From: Epiperipatus broadwayi
Lineage: Eukaryota > Onychophora > Udeonychophora > Euonychophora > Peripatidae
Direction: 5' to 3'
NCBI GenBank assembly: GCA_028023455.1
Contig: JAQFVV010012416.1
Span: forward strand, 2,163,767-2,227,766
DNA length: 64,000 nt
The first letter of the stretch is position 1. Every line of letters begins with the position of its first letter. Shown here one piece after another: positions 1 to 11,980 of the stretch. Below the pieces are notes generated by a model. It ran no database searches. It saw only the letters and a list, made by a program, of their open reading frames with translations, and was not told the origin of the DNA. Both the position numbers and the translations under genes were made by a program.

Positions 1-310
1 AGACTTCCTGTAGTAGTGTATATTATCCCGTTTTTGTAAGAAGGTATATATAGGTCCAAGTAGTTTGAGCTTCAATGAAAGAATAAAGGTACATAAGAGT
101 AGGGTTAGAAATAAACATCTTAGTTCTGCTTTGTATATCCATGAAAAAAATACAGGACACACTATTAATTTTGATGAAGCTAAGATTGTCTTCTTTGAGA
201 GAAATGAAGTAAAAAGAAGAATTAAAGAATCTTTATTATTAATAATTTATGATTCTGAAGCAATTAAGTTATTTAAGGTTTTTTTAATATTAAGGGTGGA
301 TGGGAAGTAA
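1..310 (+). pseudogene. Penelope-like element GIY-YIG endonuclease relic
   Basis: The frame from about base 37 reads CKKVYIG and then an open frame of about 85 residues with SFNERIKVHKSRVRN, SALYIHEKNTGH, FDEAKIV and KRRIKESL. This order (CxxVYIG, an arginine/HK block, a HEKNTGH block, an ...RRIKES block) is that of the C-terminal GIY-YIG endonuclease of Penelope-like retroelements, which nicks target DNA for reverse transcription. Just upstream a frameshifted piece reads VYIIP, matching the usual GIY part, so at least one frameshift is present. The RT domain is not seen; the window edge cuts the element. I see the motifs directly; the family assignment is by recognition and is fairly secure. 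Confidence 0.7.
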
Positions 311-2094
311 ATGGAATTATGGGTAATGTTTAATTCAAATATGTTGTTATTTTGCAGTTCTTTACACTTGAGAAGTCTGCTTGTAGCAGTGAAATCATTG
401 GTAGTGTTTTAGATTTTATTTTCTTAGCTAGAACTTTATGCTTTTAATGGTTAGTAAAGAGTAGTATTATACCAGCAGTTATCAATATTTTTGAGATAAA
501 GACCTGGTGAATTTTAGGCAAGAGGATGGCGTACCTCCAATTAAAAGATTTTCAAATTTGTATATGATGGAATGTAATAGAATTTAATATAGACTATGAA
601 TTTGTTTTTTTTGTTTTATTATTTATTTAGGTATCATAGCATTTTACAACATATATATAAATATAAAACATTGCAACACATTTACTGAGAGATATACTTT
701 AAGTATAATTATGCAATGTAAAAATATAAAAAATTAAAGAAAAAAAATTGAATATATATATCACAAAAAAAAATTATATGATATAAAAATATAGAAAATG
801 AAAAAATATTTTTGAATATAAATATCACAAAAGTGTAATTGGTTATTAATCTTTGAGTAGTAACAAATTAATTTAATTAGTGTGAGATTTGCACTTGTTT
901 ATTTTTAACAAGCTGAGAAATATCTGGCTCGATTTTGCTCAGCTTAAGGCGAAGATCTGATTCAATATTGAGCAAATTTCTATATTTGTTTTTTATTGGA
1001 ATAAATAGCAGAAAATCCACTCTCACACAGGTATGTGGTACTGAATGGCATTGAAAATTTTAGCTTGTTGAGAGAGTTCCGGATATTATACATGGTTAGA
1101 CAGGCAAAATGAAAACAAACCGATATTCTGAAATTTCAATCTACCGTCAGCAATAAGATCGACAAAAGACTTTCGCAAAAGCACGAAATATTATTATTTT
1201 TCATCAAAATTTTATATTGTTTTACCTTTTACTTAAAAAAAAAAAAAACGTTGATATAAAAAATTAACCAATTATACTTTTGTGTTATTTTTTTAAAAAT
1301 AAAATTGTTTTAAAAAAAATAATTACATGTTATACATATTTTGTTATTATTTTACTTGTCGCGAATCGGTAACTTGGCGTTCGCGTATCGATACATGTAC
1401 TGGCGTTTGAGAACCCTGTATTATACTTTATCTATTAGAAAAACTACAATTAAATACGATCATTATTATATCACATTTCTTTGATTAGTGGATTAATATC
1501 TTCAAAGTACACACACAGACACACGATACTATATCAAAAGGTCGTAGCTTTGTTAATGTTGTAATTGGAGTATTAATTTAACTATATTGATTTTAAGTCA
1601 TTTAAAAATTTGATTATATATTTAGATAACAATCAAACTGATTTATAAGTTTGACTTGAAATAATTTTTTCTTCTCTGTGTTAAAATAAAGAAAAAAATA
1701 GAAATGAAAATTAAAAGGTAATAAAGTGAGATCGCAAATCATTAAATACAACAATGTAAAAAAAAAAAAACAGATCAGTCCATATGATTAAGAGAATCAC
1801 TGAAAAAACATTTCAGCTGAAAAAATATATATAACCAAAAGTTTTTGACAAGCAATGTCTGTTTGTGTTCTATTTCATAATAAGAAGTTGGTATTTTGCA
1901 ACAGTTGAGATATATACTATACTAGTATTTTAGCATTTACGATAAACGATTTAAAAATAATTTGTTGTAATAATAAAAATAAAACGGAATAAATCATCTA
2001 ATGTTATTTATTTCTAAAAATAGTGAGCATGATATTATATTAAAACTACTAAAACGTCACATAGTTACCATTTCCTATTTTTACATAAGCTGAT
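311..2094. other. unassigned AT-rich DNA
   Basis: No coding motif recognised. The first few hundred bases may be 3' sequence of the Penelope-like relic. Bases 1010-1420 have slightly more complex sequence (for example GTCGCGAATCGG near 1358), but I cannot match them to a family. Confidence 0.5.
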
Positions 2095-2360
2095 AAAACA
2101 GTAAAGTGATGTTGATATGCTGTGATGCACTATGGCTTCTCCGAAGTCAGGAATCTCTCAGCCACTATGCCCAGAGAAACCTGTTAGCCACATTACCTTC
2201 ACATTACATTTCCCTAAGTTTTTTCCATATTCTTCTCTATTCTGCTCCACCCCCCATTTCCACAACACTGTCTTCATCAATTCTATGGCCTTTATATCTA
2301 AATCCCCCTTATCTTTTCCCAAAACCCAGCATAACCCCCCCAAACCCACTTTCTGTATAA
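2095..2360 (-). mobile_element. L2/CR1-like LINE, 3' end fragment
   Basis: The minus strand encodes LGKDKGDLDIKAIEL, the C-terminal end of the ORF2 found complete at 58.2-59.6 kb, followed by the same 3' UTR (plus-strand landmarks TATGGCTTCTCC and CCCAGAGAAACCTGTTAGCC) and a degenerate GTGATG-type tail near 2106-2130. It is a 5'-truncated copy of that LINE. Confidence 0.85.
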
Positions 2361-2403
2361 TTACTCTGTGTATAGCAAACTTTTCATACAGAAATTACAA
2401 ACA

Positions 2404-2705
2404 ATGTAAGCTTTAGTAATCAATGGATGCATAAGGTTTGGGCATAAAATCTCTACCTAATGCCTACTCATCCATTAACCCCAGACTAGTTTCTAGCTTG
2501 TGGCTTTTATCAGTAAGGTGGCTGCTGGAGGATTGCATTAGATCATAACATCTATGAACAATATTTTCTAATCCAAGGCTCCTTATTGATGAAAGCTACA
2601 AGTTAGAAACGATTGTGGTCATATTGGATGAATAGGCATTAGATAGGGATTTTATGCACAAACTTTCTTGCAATCATTTATTACTAAAGTTTGCACTGGG
2701 TGGCA
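2404..2705. mobile_element. Hammerhead family A element, inverted pair (decayed)
   Basis: Two family A halves lie head to head: a minus-oriented hammerhead relic at 2463-2520 (core reads CTGATAA) and a plus-oriented one at about 2566-2635 (core reads TTGATGA, GAAA kept at 2606-2609, cleavage site lost). Outer ends GTAATCAATGGATGC and GCACTGGGTGGCACTGTATG are the family A terminal repeats. Both ribozymes have core substitutions and should be inactive. Confidence 0.7.
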
Positions 2706-2970
2706 CTGTATGAAGATTTTGATATTATAATATTAAATGATGATGATGATTAATATTTTTACATTTACATTAAATTATACTACAGTATTTTTTATTATTA
2801 TTTTAATTCTTCACCTTTACCAATATTTATTATTTTAACATTTAATTCACTATGAAAATAAAACCTATATTTTATTTAGGAATAAAAGTCAATGCTTAAT
2901 CAAATATCGTAAACAAATCAATAAAGTCGAATGAATTTCATTCATAATTAATATTTACTTAGATGATATG

Positions 2971-3046
2971 TAATTTAATATACTGTACAGGCTTACACAT
3001 CTGCACATATATAGGTGTGTGTAAGCCTGTACAGTGTAGTAAATTA
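2971..3046. repeat. Near-perfect 76-nt hairpin
   Basis: CTGTACAGGCTTACACA (2983-2999) pairs perfectly with TGTGTAAGCCTGTACAG (3018-3034), and the flanks TAATTTAATATA / TGTAGTAAATTA extend the stem with few mismatches. The loop is about 18 nt. Size and shape resemble a microRNA precursor, but a small palindromic transposon remnant is equally possible. Confidence 0.6.
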
Positions 3047-3109
3047 CATATTGGAACATAGTGCGTTAAAGGTCTGCCCATCCCTCGTATATATATGTAA
3101 AATGGATTA

Positions 3110-3485
3110 TTTTTCTGTACATGAGGGGTCAGAACGACTAATGCCAACATGGGTACGATGACAACCTTGGCACTAAAATGGGCTTTGAATGTTCCATCAT
3201 CAGATTTGCATTAAAATGCATGGCTGAAGAGTTCTGGGTTGGAGTAGTTTGAAGCCTGTCCATTAAAGTAAGATGGCTATCTTAATATAAAGCTGAGCAC
3301 TGATTGTATATATGTGTGGAGATGGTAATCTGGATCAACTGATGATTGCTAGTTTAGCATGAAATACGTATATTGGTGATTAATTATCTTTTCAACATGT
3401 GTGTGATCAGGTGGGTTAGCAATTTGAGATGGTATGGAGAGTTAAGGGTTGCATGAAAATCTGATTTCGAATCCCTTATATAGAT
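3110..3485 (+). mobile_element. Hammerhead family B element (SINE-sized)
   Basis: Shared body with landmarks CAACATGGGTACGATGACAA, TTCCATCATCAGATTT and GCCTGTCCATTAAAGTA, then the hammerhead at 3326-3382, then ATTATCTTTTCAACATGTGTG, ending in a B-box-like TTTCGAATCCC near 3466. The same order recurs at 6.0, 30.0, 46.4 and (reversed) 5.5, 46.2 and 48.6 kb. Confidence 0.8.
3326..3382 (+). ncRNA. Type-I hammerhead ribozyme motif, family B
   Basis: CTGATGA at 3339-3345; stem II TGCT/AGCA (3347-3350 with 3356-3359); GAAA at 3361-3364; stem III segment TACGTA (3365-3370); predicted cleavage after 3372 (AUA). Stem I is TCAA/TTGG next to the core plus TAATC (3326-3330) with GATTA (3378-3382) across an internal loop. 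All core positions are conserved. Read by eye. Confidence 0.75.
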
Positions 3486-3892
3486 GATATGGTTTTCCAA
3501 CCAAAGAAACCAAATTTGTAAGCATCTAATTTATATTACATATATTAATAAATGAATAAAAACATGTCAAGCATGATAAATTAGTATATTTGCTTTTAAA
3601 TTATTTCCATTTTATTACTTTATAAAATCTATCGCACATATATATTGTACATATGTTTTTAATATTTTTTTCCTAATTGTAGCTAAAAGAAATTATAATA
3701 AATATATAGCTTATTAAAAATCAATTTTACACTCATACAAAGTGCCAACCGCTACATATGGCATTGCCAAAAAAAAAAAAAAAAACATTTAAGACAAAAA
3801 ATATATCTGCTTATAATTTATAAAATATCTTTTATTATATTACAGTCTAAGTAAATACTAAATGTAAATATAAAAGTAAAATACAAGTAAAT

Positions 3893-3967
3893 CTGTAAGG
3901 GCTTCACTGCATAATGATAATGCATCTACTTGATAAACTTGAACTCGAGTTCGAATCTGGATCAGGT
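3893..3967 (+). mobile_element. tRNA-like SINE fragment or tRNA pseudogene
   Basis: An A-box-like TGCATAATGATAATGC (D-arm resembling tRNA-Arg) is followed about 30 nt later by a B-box GAGTTCGAATCT (3947-3958). The acceptor stem does not close, so it is not a functional tRNA gene. Confidence 0.4.
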
Positions 3968-5186
3968 AAACTTGAAATTTTTTTAACAGCTTTGATACTT
4001 TTTTCCAAATAACTGCTCCATAACCATTCTAACTATCTTATATTAATGTAAATGGATATCTAGGTATTTTTAGCTAGAGAAGGAAACAATTATGGAAACT
4101 TGCTCAAACCCTCAAGTACCCCCGCAATTAGAAACCCCACGAGAACACTCTTCTCTTTCACTGTTCTCCATGAGAGATTATTATTGAGATATTTATGCTT
4201 AGAAGTCGGATTGTGTTATTTTTATTTTTTAACTATCATCAATGTAAATGTTTGATCATTTATAAAAATGGATAGGTATATAAATACACGCACACGTTAT
4301 TAATTCGTGGAATTAAAATCATTCAGAGATATAATAATTGATTACTCATTAGTCTGTTTTTATCAGAGAAAAACTATTTTAACTGTTTCATTTACAGAAC
4401 CATTAGTCTAAGAAAAGATTTCAAACCTTTAATTAATTTAGAAATTAACTACAATCCAAAGTTCTGATTTACTAAGCTTTTAATTAATTTGAAAGATTGT
4501 TAAATGTAATTTAAAAATGCATTTACAAAATTAAAGAGTAAAACATTAGTTGGAGATTACCGTAGCTTTGTCCTTCAATATAGGAAATAGAAAGACAAAA
4601 GTCTTCAAAGTAAATACAAAATATTTTGGCTTCCTTGCCTACTTTTTATAATTCTTCTACACATTCTCTAGTTTGTTTCCACTTTTTTAACTTCAATGCA
4701 TAATTAATTAATGCTTTTTTTAAAAAGAAAGAAAAATCAATACTTGAAAAAAATAAATTTCAAAGTAAAGTGTTACATAATGACATAAGACTAAAAAAAA
4801 AAATCGTACAGAATGTAAAAATGAATTTTAAATAAATTTAAAATACATTCATGTATTTTTTTAAAAAAATAATAAAATAAAACAACTTTAAAAAGCCTAC
4901 TGCAAGGTGCAAAAAATACCTCTAAACAGAACAGGAGACAGGATTGCTAAATGCTGTATAATAAGGATTTTAATGTTATCGCATCCTCGCTTTATTCTTT
5001 TAGATAAAAAAAACTCTTTCACCCATTATTGCAAATTTTGGATAGCTAGATTGGCTATGGGCTTAGATACATAAAAAAAATTCAATTTTTATCTGTCTGG
5101 ATTCAAACTCTAGATCACTGGCATGTGAGAAAAATTCACTGCACAGATCTGTACAAGTATATAAATATATTTTAAATAAATTTGAA
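3968..5186. other. unassigned AT-rich DNA
   Basis: No coding motif. A reversed B-box-like ATTCAAACTCTAG near 5101 hints at a minus-strand tRNA-like SINE relic (about 5085-5160). The rest is simple AT-rich sequence. Confidence 0.4.
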
Positions 5187-5237
5187 GATATGCATTTGTG
5201 TGTGTGTGTGTGTGTGAAAGAGAGAGAGAGAGAGAAG
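5187..5237. repeat. (TG)n(AG)n microsatellite
   Basis: Alternating TG run to about 5216 followed directly by an AG run. Confidence 0.95.
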
Positions 5238-5297
5238 TCCGTTAAAAATATTTAATCAAAAAAAAAATATTTACAAAATTCTTTTTCTTTCACTCCA

Positions 5298-5411
5298 AAT
5301 ATGCCATCTAGTGTAGACTTGAGTAATCAATAAATGCAAGTTGTTAGTGTTTAATATATCCTTACAATATGGCATTTACTGATTACAAAAACTCACGCGA
5401 AGTGGCATATT
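5298..5411. mobile_element. Short inverted-repeat element (unclassified)
   Basis: Ends AATATGCCATCTAGTG (from 5298) and the reverse complement of ...AGTGGCATATT (to 5411) form imperfect terminal inverted repeats, followed inside by GAGTAATCAATAAATGC and its inverse GGCATTTACTGATTAC. The termini resemble those of hammerhead family A (GTAATCAATGGATGC), but no hammerhead core is visible between them. Confidence 0.5.
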
Positions 5412-5509
5412 CATGATGAGATAAAACGAATTAGCTATCAAACTGCATTATGTCAGTTGGGCTCAAGTGACGCTTTATTGATTTATACTCAGAAAATAGA
5501 TTTATAATA

Positions 5510-5870
5510 AGAATATATTTGAGCACAGACTCAAACTTTCAAGTTTCATTCAGCTATCCACTCTATCTTATAAAATCGACACATAAGACCACATACATGT
5601 GGGAAAAAATAAATGATCTCCAATATATGTATTTCATGGTGAACCAGCATTCACCAGTTAGTCTAGATCATACACATATCTAACCAGTGCTCAGTTTATA
5701 TTAAGATATCAAATGCTCAAACTTTAGTAGTCTTCTCCATGCTTCAATCCTCCCTGGCCATCCATACCATTAAAAATGTGATGATAAAATGCTCAAATCC
5801 CTTGTTGATGCCAATATTGTTGCCATGCCCTTGTGAACTTTAAGTAACTCTGATATCTTATATATTGAAC
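5510..5870 (-). mobile_element. Hammerhead family B element, minus copy
   Basis: Reverse-oriented family B body and hammerhead region (5613-5670). The core reads CTGGTGA instead of CTGATGA (complement of 5651-5657), so the ribozyme should be dead. It faces the plus copy at 6.0-6.4 kb. Confidence 0.7.
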
Positions 5871-6019
5871 TTTTAATATGTCCATTTAAATATACAGAAG
5901 AGACATGGGCAGAATTCAGGCCGAATCTTTAATAATTAAATTACAAGTCTAATTAATGTATATACTGAACTTTTAGATGTAATTAGAAGAGATATTTAAA
6001 CAAATATTTAAATAGACAT

Positions 6020-6365
6020 ATTAAGGTCCTATATATGAGGGATCAGAGTGACCTATGATTACATGGGTATGACAACAATATTGGTATCAACAAGGAATTT
6101 GAGCATTTCATCATTAGATTTTCAATGGTATGGATGACTGGGGAGTTGGAGGGTGGAGAAGATTGAGACCTGTCGATTAAAGTTTGAGGATTTGATATCT
6201 TATTATAAACTGTGCACCGATTATATATATGTGGGAGATGATGATCAGAACCAACTGAATGGAGATTATTTATCTTTTTCACATGTATGTGGTAATGTGT
6301 ATTGATTATATAAGATGGGATGGATAATGGAAGGGAGCTTACAAGTCCATGTTCAAATCTATTCT
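6020..6365 (+). mobile_element. Hammerhead family B element, internally deleted
   Basis: Family B body with GGTATGACAACAATATTGG and CCTGTCGATTAAAG. The ribozyme at 6236-6271 keeps CCAACTGA then jumps to GGAGATTATTTATC, so stem II, GAAA and stem III are deleted. It forms a head-to-head pair with the 5.5-kb copy; TTAATATGTCCATTTAAAT near 5875 is mirrored near 6000-6020. Confidence 0.65.
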
Positions 6366-6859
6366 AATTAATCTAAAAGTTCAGTATATGCACTATACTT
6401 GTAGTTTAGTATTATAATAGAAAAAAATGACTTTGTTTAAATTTAATTTAGTACTTACTAGTTTTTAAATATTTAAATTCAAATGCTTATTGTAAAGTAG
6501 ATGAAGAATATAAAATTTGGAATAGATGAATTAAAAGTATTAATAAAAACAAAATTTTAGTTTTAAAAAAAGATAGAAAAATAAAGAATGTAGTAGAAGT
6601 GCTAAGAAGTAATACTGAAAAATAACAATAAAGTGAAAAAGAGGAGACTATATTAAAATTTAACTTTTTATCAGTGCACCACTCTTCTCCACCATATTGC
6701 AAACATCCACTATATCAGAAAAGTCAGATCATCCTTTTTAATTATGTACACATTTTGGAACAACTTTCACTCTTTGGATGGTGGAAGACTGAGTTATGAG
6801 AGAGGAAGAGGGAGAGTTGGAAGAAATGATGCACTGAATAAAATCAAAAATGCGAAAAA
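6366..6859. other. unassigned AT-rich DNA
   Basis: No element or coding motif recognised. Confidence 0.4.
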
Positions 6860-7060
6860 AAAAAATAATTTTAATGATTTTAAAAAAGCCTTTGATAAAA
6901 TGAATTGTATATTTTGAAAAAAAAAAAGTATAAGCTAAAAGAGACTTTTATTAAGAGATCTGTACATTAATTGGGAAACATTTTAAAATATGTTTCTTGT
7001 AGAAAAAAAAGAGAATATTCATCTTCTCTTTTGTTTAATATAAAATTAGATAAGCTGTAA
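6860..7060 (+). pseudogene. LINE reverse transcriptase relic
   Basis: Around 6872-6906 the plus strand reads NDFKKAFDKMN, matching RT motif A (D-x-x-KAFD) of non-LTR retrotransposons, followed by a weak stretch with stops. Which LINE clade it belongs to cannot be told. Confidence 0.4.
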
Positions 7061-7179
7061 AATAAGATTTGTTTTAATAATAATAAAATTAAAATTGCAG
7101 AAAGTAGGATTTATTTTCTTGTCTGATTTGCTAACAAAATATCATACTTTCTCCCCGTTTACATTTAACAAATACTTTC

Positions 7180-7325
7180 AGGGAATTCTCACTCTACTCC
7201 AGAGCCATCTATAATAAGCTTCAATAATCAACAGACACCAAGCAGTACTACTATTATATCCACACCCCCAGACTACTATCTGATATATAGACTCCAACAA
7301 TAAGGCAGATTAATAAAGCTTACAA
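7180..7325 (-). mobile_element. Hammerhead family A relic, minus
   Basis: The reverse complement contains GTAGTCTGGGGGTG and TGATTATTGAAGCTTA, the counterparts of CTAGTCTGGGGATA and the terminal repeat of family A. The CTGATGA and GAAA boxes are lost. Confidence 0.45.
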
Positions 7326-8094
7326 ACTGAAAACTCGTCTACGAAGATGAATATGATCTGATGATAACTGGTTACTCAAATATACATCAGATGACTCTGG
7401 AATAGGATGAAAAAAAAATGCTCCTGAAAGTATTAGTTAAGAATATGAGAGCTGATCCATATTGTGAGAATGAGTTTAACTAGATTTAATTTACAACTAA
7501 CAAAAAATTAAATGATTTACGATGAAAATAAATGGAGTTAAAACTAAAACAATGGCAATAGATGGTAAAGTTAAAAACATGAACACAAACATTAAAACAA
7601 GAATATTTAGAATTATATAGATGTAAATTTGAAAATAATTGGGAAGCTTGTTGTGAGATGATGGAAGCAATAGAACAAAAAAGTGAAAATAGGAATTTCA
7701 ATGGTTAAACATACGTCTAACAAAGGTAAGATATTATTTTATAATGGGTTAAAGAGAAAAAAATGTATTAAATGTTTAATTTAAAATGTAACAGTTTATT
7801 AAATGGGGCCAAGATATGGAATTTTATGAAGGAAAAAAATAGATTTGAATCAAGATTACCAATATATAAAAGCAAAATGTGAAATAACATTTTTTAATGA
7901 AAAAATAATGGGGGGGGGGGTTGGTTCAGCACTTAATTCAAGGTAAATTAATAGAAAACATTCATTGGATGCACCCGAGAAAGACTTTTTATAAGTAAAA
8001 TATGATAAAGGATGGAAAGTCTTGAAGAAGATTTCTGGATTGGTATATGAAAACTATTTTTTATCAGATGATTAATAGATTATTAATTATTATT
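7326..8094. other. unassigned AT-rich DNA with a G11 tract
   Basis: A run of eleven G at 7910-7920 interrupts otherwise AT-rich sequence. No protein family is recognised in the weak open stretches. Confidence 0.4.
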
Positions 8095-8280
8095 ATCCTC
8101 ATTTTCAACCATTATTGATCTACTGCAAGATGAAGATCTCCAAGCTTAATTCAGTTTTTCTTATCCATAGTTCTTTTTTTCAAATCTTTCGACAAAACTT
8201 TGTCTTTTTATTATCCATCTCAAATTTGGCTTCTCTCTATGTCTTTTATGATCTCTGCAAGATAAATTAAAGTTTTATAT
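8095..8280 (-). mobile_element. RTE-like LINE, diverged 3' end
   Basis: CAACCATTATTGATCTACTG and GCTTCTCTCTATGTC correspond to the 3' end of the RTE element at 9.0 kb (CAACCATTATCAATACACTG and onward). Strongly diverged and 5' truncated. Confidence 0.6.
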
Positions 8281-9012
8281 ATTTAAATAACATCTAGATG
8301 AACTTTTTGTTGTTAGAGAATATTGTATTAGTTTAAAGAATGGATGAGAATAGAGAGTTGTTTTTTTTTTTTAAAAAGGATTAAACTTTATTGGTACAAT
8401 ATGTATTACAAGGTAAACATTGAATTTACATAGTATAATATGCAGATCTAAAATGATACCCTGTATTTTTGTCCATAGCATTTCCAAAAATTGATCAACA
8501 TGTAAATGTTCTAAGATCAATCCATGAGGTGATCAAACATTAAAAGTAAACCTAGGTTATAATTAGTAATTATTTGTAAATTCTATAGTTCAAATATGAA
8601 TAGCGTTTTAGGAGTATGATGTTGAAAGATCCAATTTGCAATAGATAAGTTGAAGAATAGAAAAACACTTGAGATAATATAATATACAGGCTAAGTCAAT
8701 GTACTGTTCAGTTCTCTGAAATGGCTTTGAATATCCCAGAAGAGAGCAATCCAGTATACGTTGGAAGAATTATGAAGAACAAGGAAAGAACAGCTTTAAA
8801 ATGCATTTCAATTCTCCATGAAAAACCATATGAACAACAAAGGTCCAACCCCATCAATACCCACATTGGAAATAATAGAAAATAATTAAGGTGAATCACT
8901 TGCAATTAAAACCATTAGGCCAAACTGCAGCTTACTTTGCAATAATACATGGATAAAATCACTTAAACACTAAAAAAACCTGCTAAAAATAATGTTATTT
9001 TTCCTTTCCTAT
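8281..9012. other. unassigned AT-rich DNA
   Basis: Nothing recognised. A poly(T) run lies near 8360-8372. Confidence 0.4.
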
Positions 9013-11050
9013 GAATCATCATCATCAACCATTATCAATACACTGCAGGATGAAGGTGTCTCCAAGTTCAATCCATCTTTTCCTATCTTTAGCTTCTCTT
9101 CTCCACACCATCCCTGCACACTTTCTTATTCCATCCATCCATCTCATATGTGGTCTCTTTCTGGGTTTTTTACAATCTCTTGGAATCCAGTTTAAAATTT
9201 CAATTGTCCATCTATTATCATCTCTTCTAGCAATATATCCAGCCCAACTCCACTTCAGTGTTTTAATTTTTTCAATGAGGTCAGTAACATCTGTTTGTTC
9301 TTTTAACCATACATTGCATTTTCGATCTCTTCTTGTTACTCCCAACATGCATCTCTCCATACTTCTTTGAGTGGTCTGAAGTCTCTATATTGCTCTTCTA
9401 TTAAGTGTCCAAGTCTAAGATCCATAAGTAAGAACAGGCAAAACACATTTATTAAAAACCTTCCTTTTCAAACACATAGGCATATTTCCTTTTAGTATCA
9501 AGTTATTTCTACCAAAAGCACTCCAACCAAGTTTAATTCTATGATTAATTTCATCCATTATGTTTCCATCTGTATTAATAATCTGATAAAGGCATTTATA
9601 ACTGTTAACTTCTTCTAACTCATCACAATCAATTTTTATTTTCATATTTTGAGAAAATCTATTAATCATTATTTTAGTCTTTTTAACATTTATCTTTAGT
9701 CCTACTTTCCTATTTTTCATCTGATAACTCCTATAACATTTCTTGTAAGCATTATTTGCAAAAACAACTACATCATCTGCAAAATCTAAATGACTTAAAT
9801 AATCTTCATTTACTTTCACACCTTTAGTTTCCCATTTTAGTCCACAAAATACTTCTTGCAGCACTGCTGTAAAAAGTTTTGGAGATATGGAGTCACCTTG
9901 TCTTACAGCCTTTTCAATGTTGATTTTCAAACTATCATTATGTAATTTAATTGTTGCTGTTGCATTTTATAAATATTTTTTAAAATATGACAATATCCTG
10001 GATCTACACCTTGATGATCCAATGCTTTAATCACTGAAGAAATGTTTATAGAATCAAATGCCTTTTCATAATCTACAAATCCTAAGCATAATGGCAATTC
10101 ATATTCATTTGTCCTTTATATAACTTCTCTTAATACCTGGATATGATCTACTGTACTAAAACCACTTTTAAATCCAGCTTGTTCTCTTGGTTGGTGGAAA
10201 TCCAGTGTTTTCTGTAGATGGACGAGTTGTAATTATTTTAGTAAAAAATTTGTATAAAACTGATAAAAGACTGATAAGTCTGTAATTTCTAATATCTTCT
10301 TTATCACCTTTTTTAAATATCAATATTCTTCCAATCATTTGGTACATCTTTATCATTTAGACATTTGGTATATAACTTTGCTAAAAAATTTTCTATTTTT
10401 TCACCTGCTTCTTTTAATATATCAATTATAATTCCATCATTAGCCGAAGCCTTCCCTTTCTTCATAAATTTAATTGCATATCTCACTTCCTTATTCAAAA
10501 TTCTGGGCAATTTGGAAGATATAATAGGTATAGGAGGCACTTGTTCTTTACTACTATATAATTCTTGATAGAAGTCTTCTACACATTTCATGTTGTCATC
10601 TCTCTTTTTAGTAATAATGCCATCTTTTTTTCTTATTGCTGATATAAATTTCTTACCAATACCAAAATGTTGTTTTACACTCTTTAGCTATTCTCTTCTA
10701 CAGCTTTCCTTGCTAGTTCACAATTATACTTTCTTATATCATTTTCAACTCTTTTCTGCACCATTTTACAAAATTCGAGATACTCAATCTTTTTTAATGT
10801 ATCATTGTAGTATATCCTCATATTCCTTCTTTTCTTATAAATTCTCTAGTCTCAGTAGAAATTTTATTGGTCAATTGCTGCTTTTTTCTACTAGCTATCT
10901 TTGTTGCAGTTTTTAAAAGTGTATCAGTTATTTTCCTACTAATGTCATTCAAATCTGAATCATGTTCAAAATCTACTAATACTTGAAACTGATTTGTAAG
11001 TTATAATTTAAATTCATTAGAATGTTTCTGAAGATTAGGAATATCAACTG
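9013..11050 (-). mobile_element. RTE/BovB-like LINE, 5' truncated
   Basis: A minus-strand element whose 3' end is the (ATC)n run at 9013-9028, that is a (GAT)n tail on the element strand, typical of RTE elements. It contains the RT and C-terminal domain described separately. The 5' end fades near 11050, upstream of the RT, so the endonuclease is missing. Fragments of the same family lie at 8.1, 29.6 and 36.2 kb. Confidence 0.85.
9025..10591 (-). pseudogene. RTE-type reverse transcriptase, interrupted
   Basis: Reading 10591 down to 9025 and across frameshifts: VEDFYQELYSS and MKKGKASANDGI (N-terminal RT), FKKGDKEDIRNYRLISLL (fingers), then EKAVRQGDSISPKLF, LDFADDVVVF (catalytic FADD, complement of about 9783-9794) and VGLKINVKKTK, then LKWSWAGYIARRDDNRW and RKRPHMRWMDGI, the C-terminal block characteristic of RTE/BovB. 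In such elements the enzyme copies its RNA at a nicked target. At least three frame changes and stops (about 9950-10170, 10340 and 9370-9415) make it a pseudogene, though the catalytic aspartates are intact. Confidence 0.85.
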
Positions 11051-11898
11051 TAAATATAGAAGTTCAATGTCAGAAATAATCCCCACAGCACCCTCATGCC
11101 AGCTCCCACACTCAACAAAACTAGGATTTAGGCTCCTGGGCCCCCTCCTGACAACCGGACCCTCTCATCCACTCAGCAAAACTGAGTGAAATGAAGAATT
11201 TTCATTAAAAAGCAAAATCTCTGTAGAAATCTTTTGACATTTCAATGGCTTCCATATAATTTGCACAGCATTTTTATAAACTTTGAAATTATTCTTACTT
11301 GTGATAACGTGGTGACATAACTTGTATATAAAAAGAGAGCCTAGAAACTCTTCTTTTAAATAGGAATAGTTTTAGAGAAAAATAATTCCACAAACTAAGA
11401 AAAAAGGAACTAAAATGGGGAGCAAAAAACAGAGTCAACTGGAGTACTTGAGAGTTGAAGTGTAGAGAGATAGATTTAATTGGATTTTGGAAAAATCGAG
11501 AAAAATATTGCTAACATTTAGAAAGTGATCTGATAATCCAACATTGTAAATATAAAAGGAAAAAAAAATGTGTATTTATTGTAAAAAGGCTTTAAAACTA
11601 AGGCATACATAAGATTAGTTGGATTTTGGGAGGTTATCTATTAAGTAAGTAAGAGAGTGATTTATTTCTGAAAGATGGTTAATATTGAGGTGTGAATTTA
11701 GCGGAGACATATTTATTGGCCACCATTTAAAAAAAGAATTTCTTTTTTCCTTTTGTATAAATAAGTTTGGAGAGTGGTAGAAAAATGATAAAATTTAAAT
11801 ATAGAACAGAGGAATTGGAAAAAGAAGAAAATATGGAATGCATTTGTATCCCACAATGTATGTATGATAGTCATAACGAAACTAGGAAGGTTCTGGTA

Positions 11899-11980
<82 letters not shown>

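Noticed and set aside
3196-3215. TCATCAG in the body of family B as a second hammerhead on the minus strand
   Set aside because: Conserved in several copies only as part of the element body; no GAAA or stems follow.
3893-3967. Functional tRNA-Arg gene
   Set aside because: A- and B-box-like sequences are present, but the acceptor and anticodon arms do not pair.
9011-9370. Plus-strand open frame of 119 codons
   Set aside because: It is the antisense of the RTE C-terminal domain, which has clear family motifs on the minus strand.
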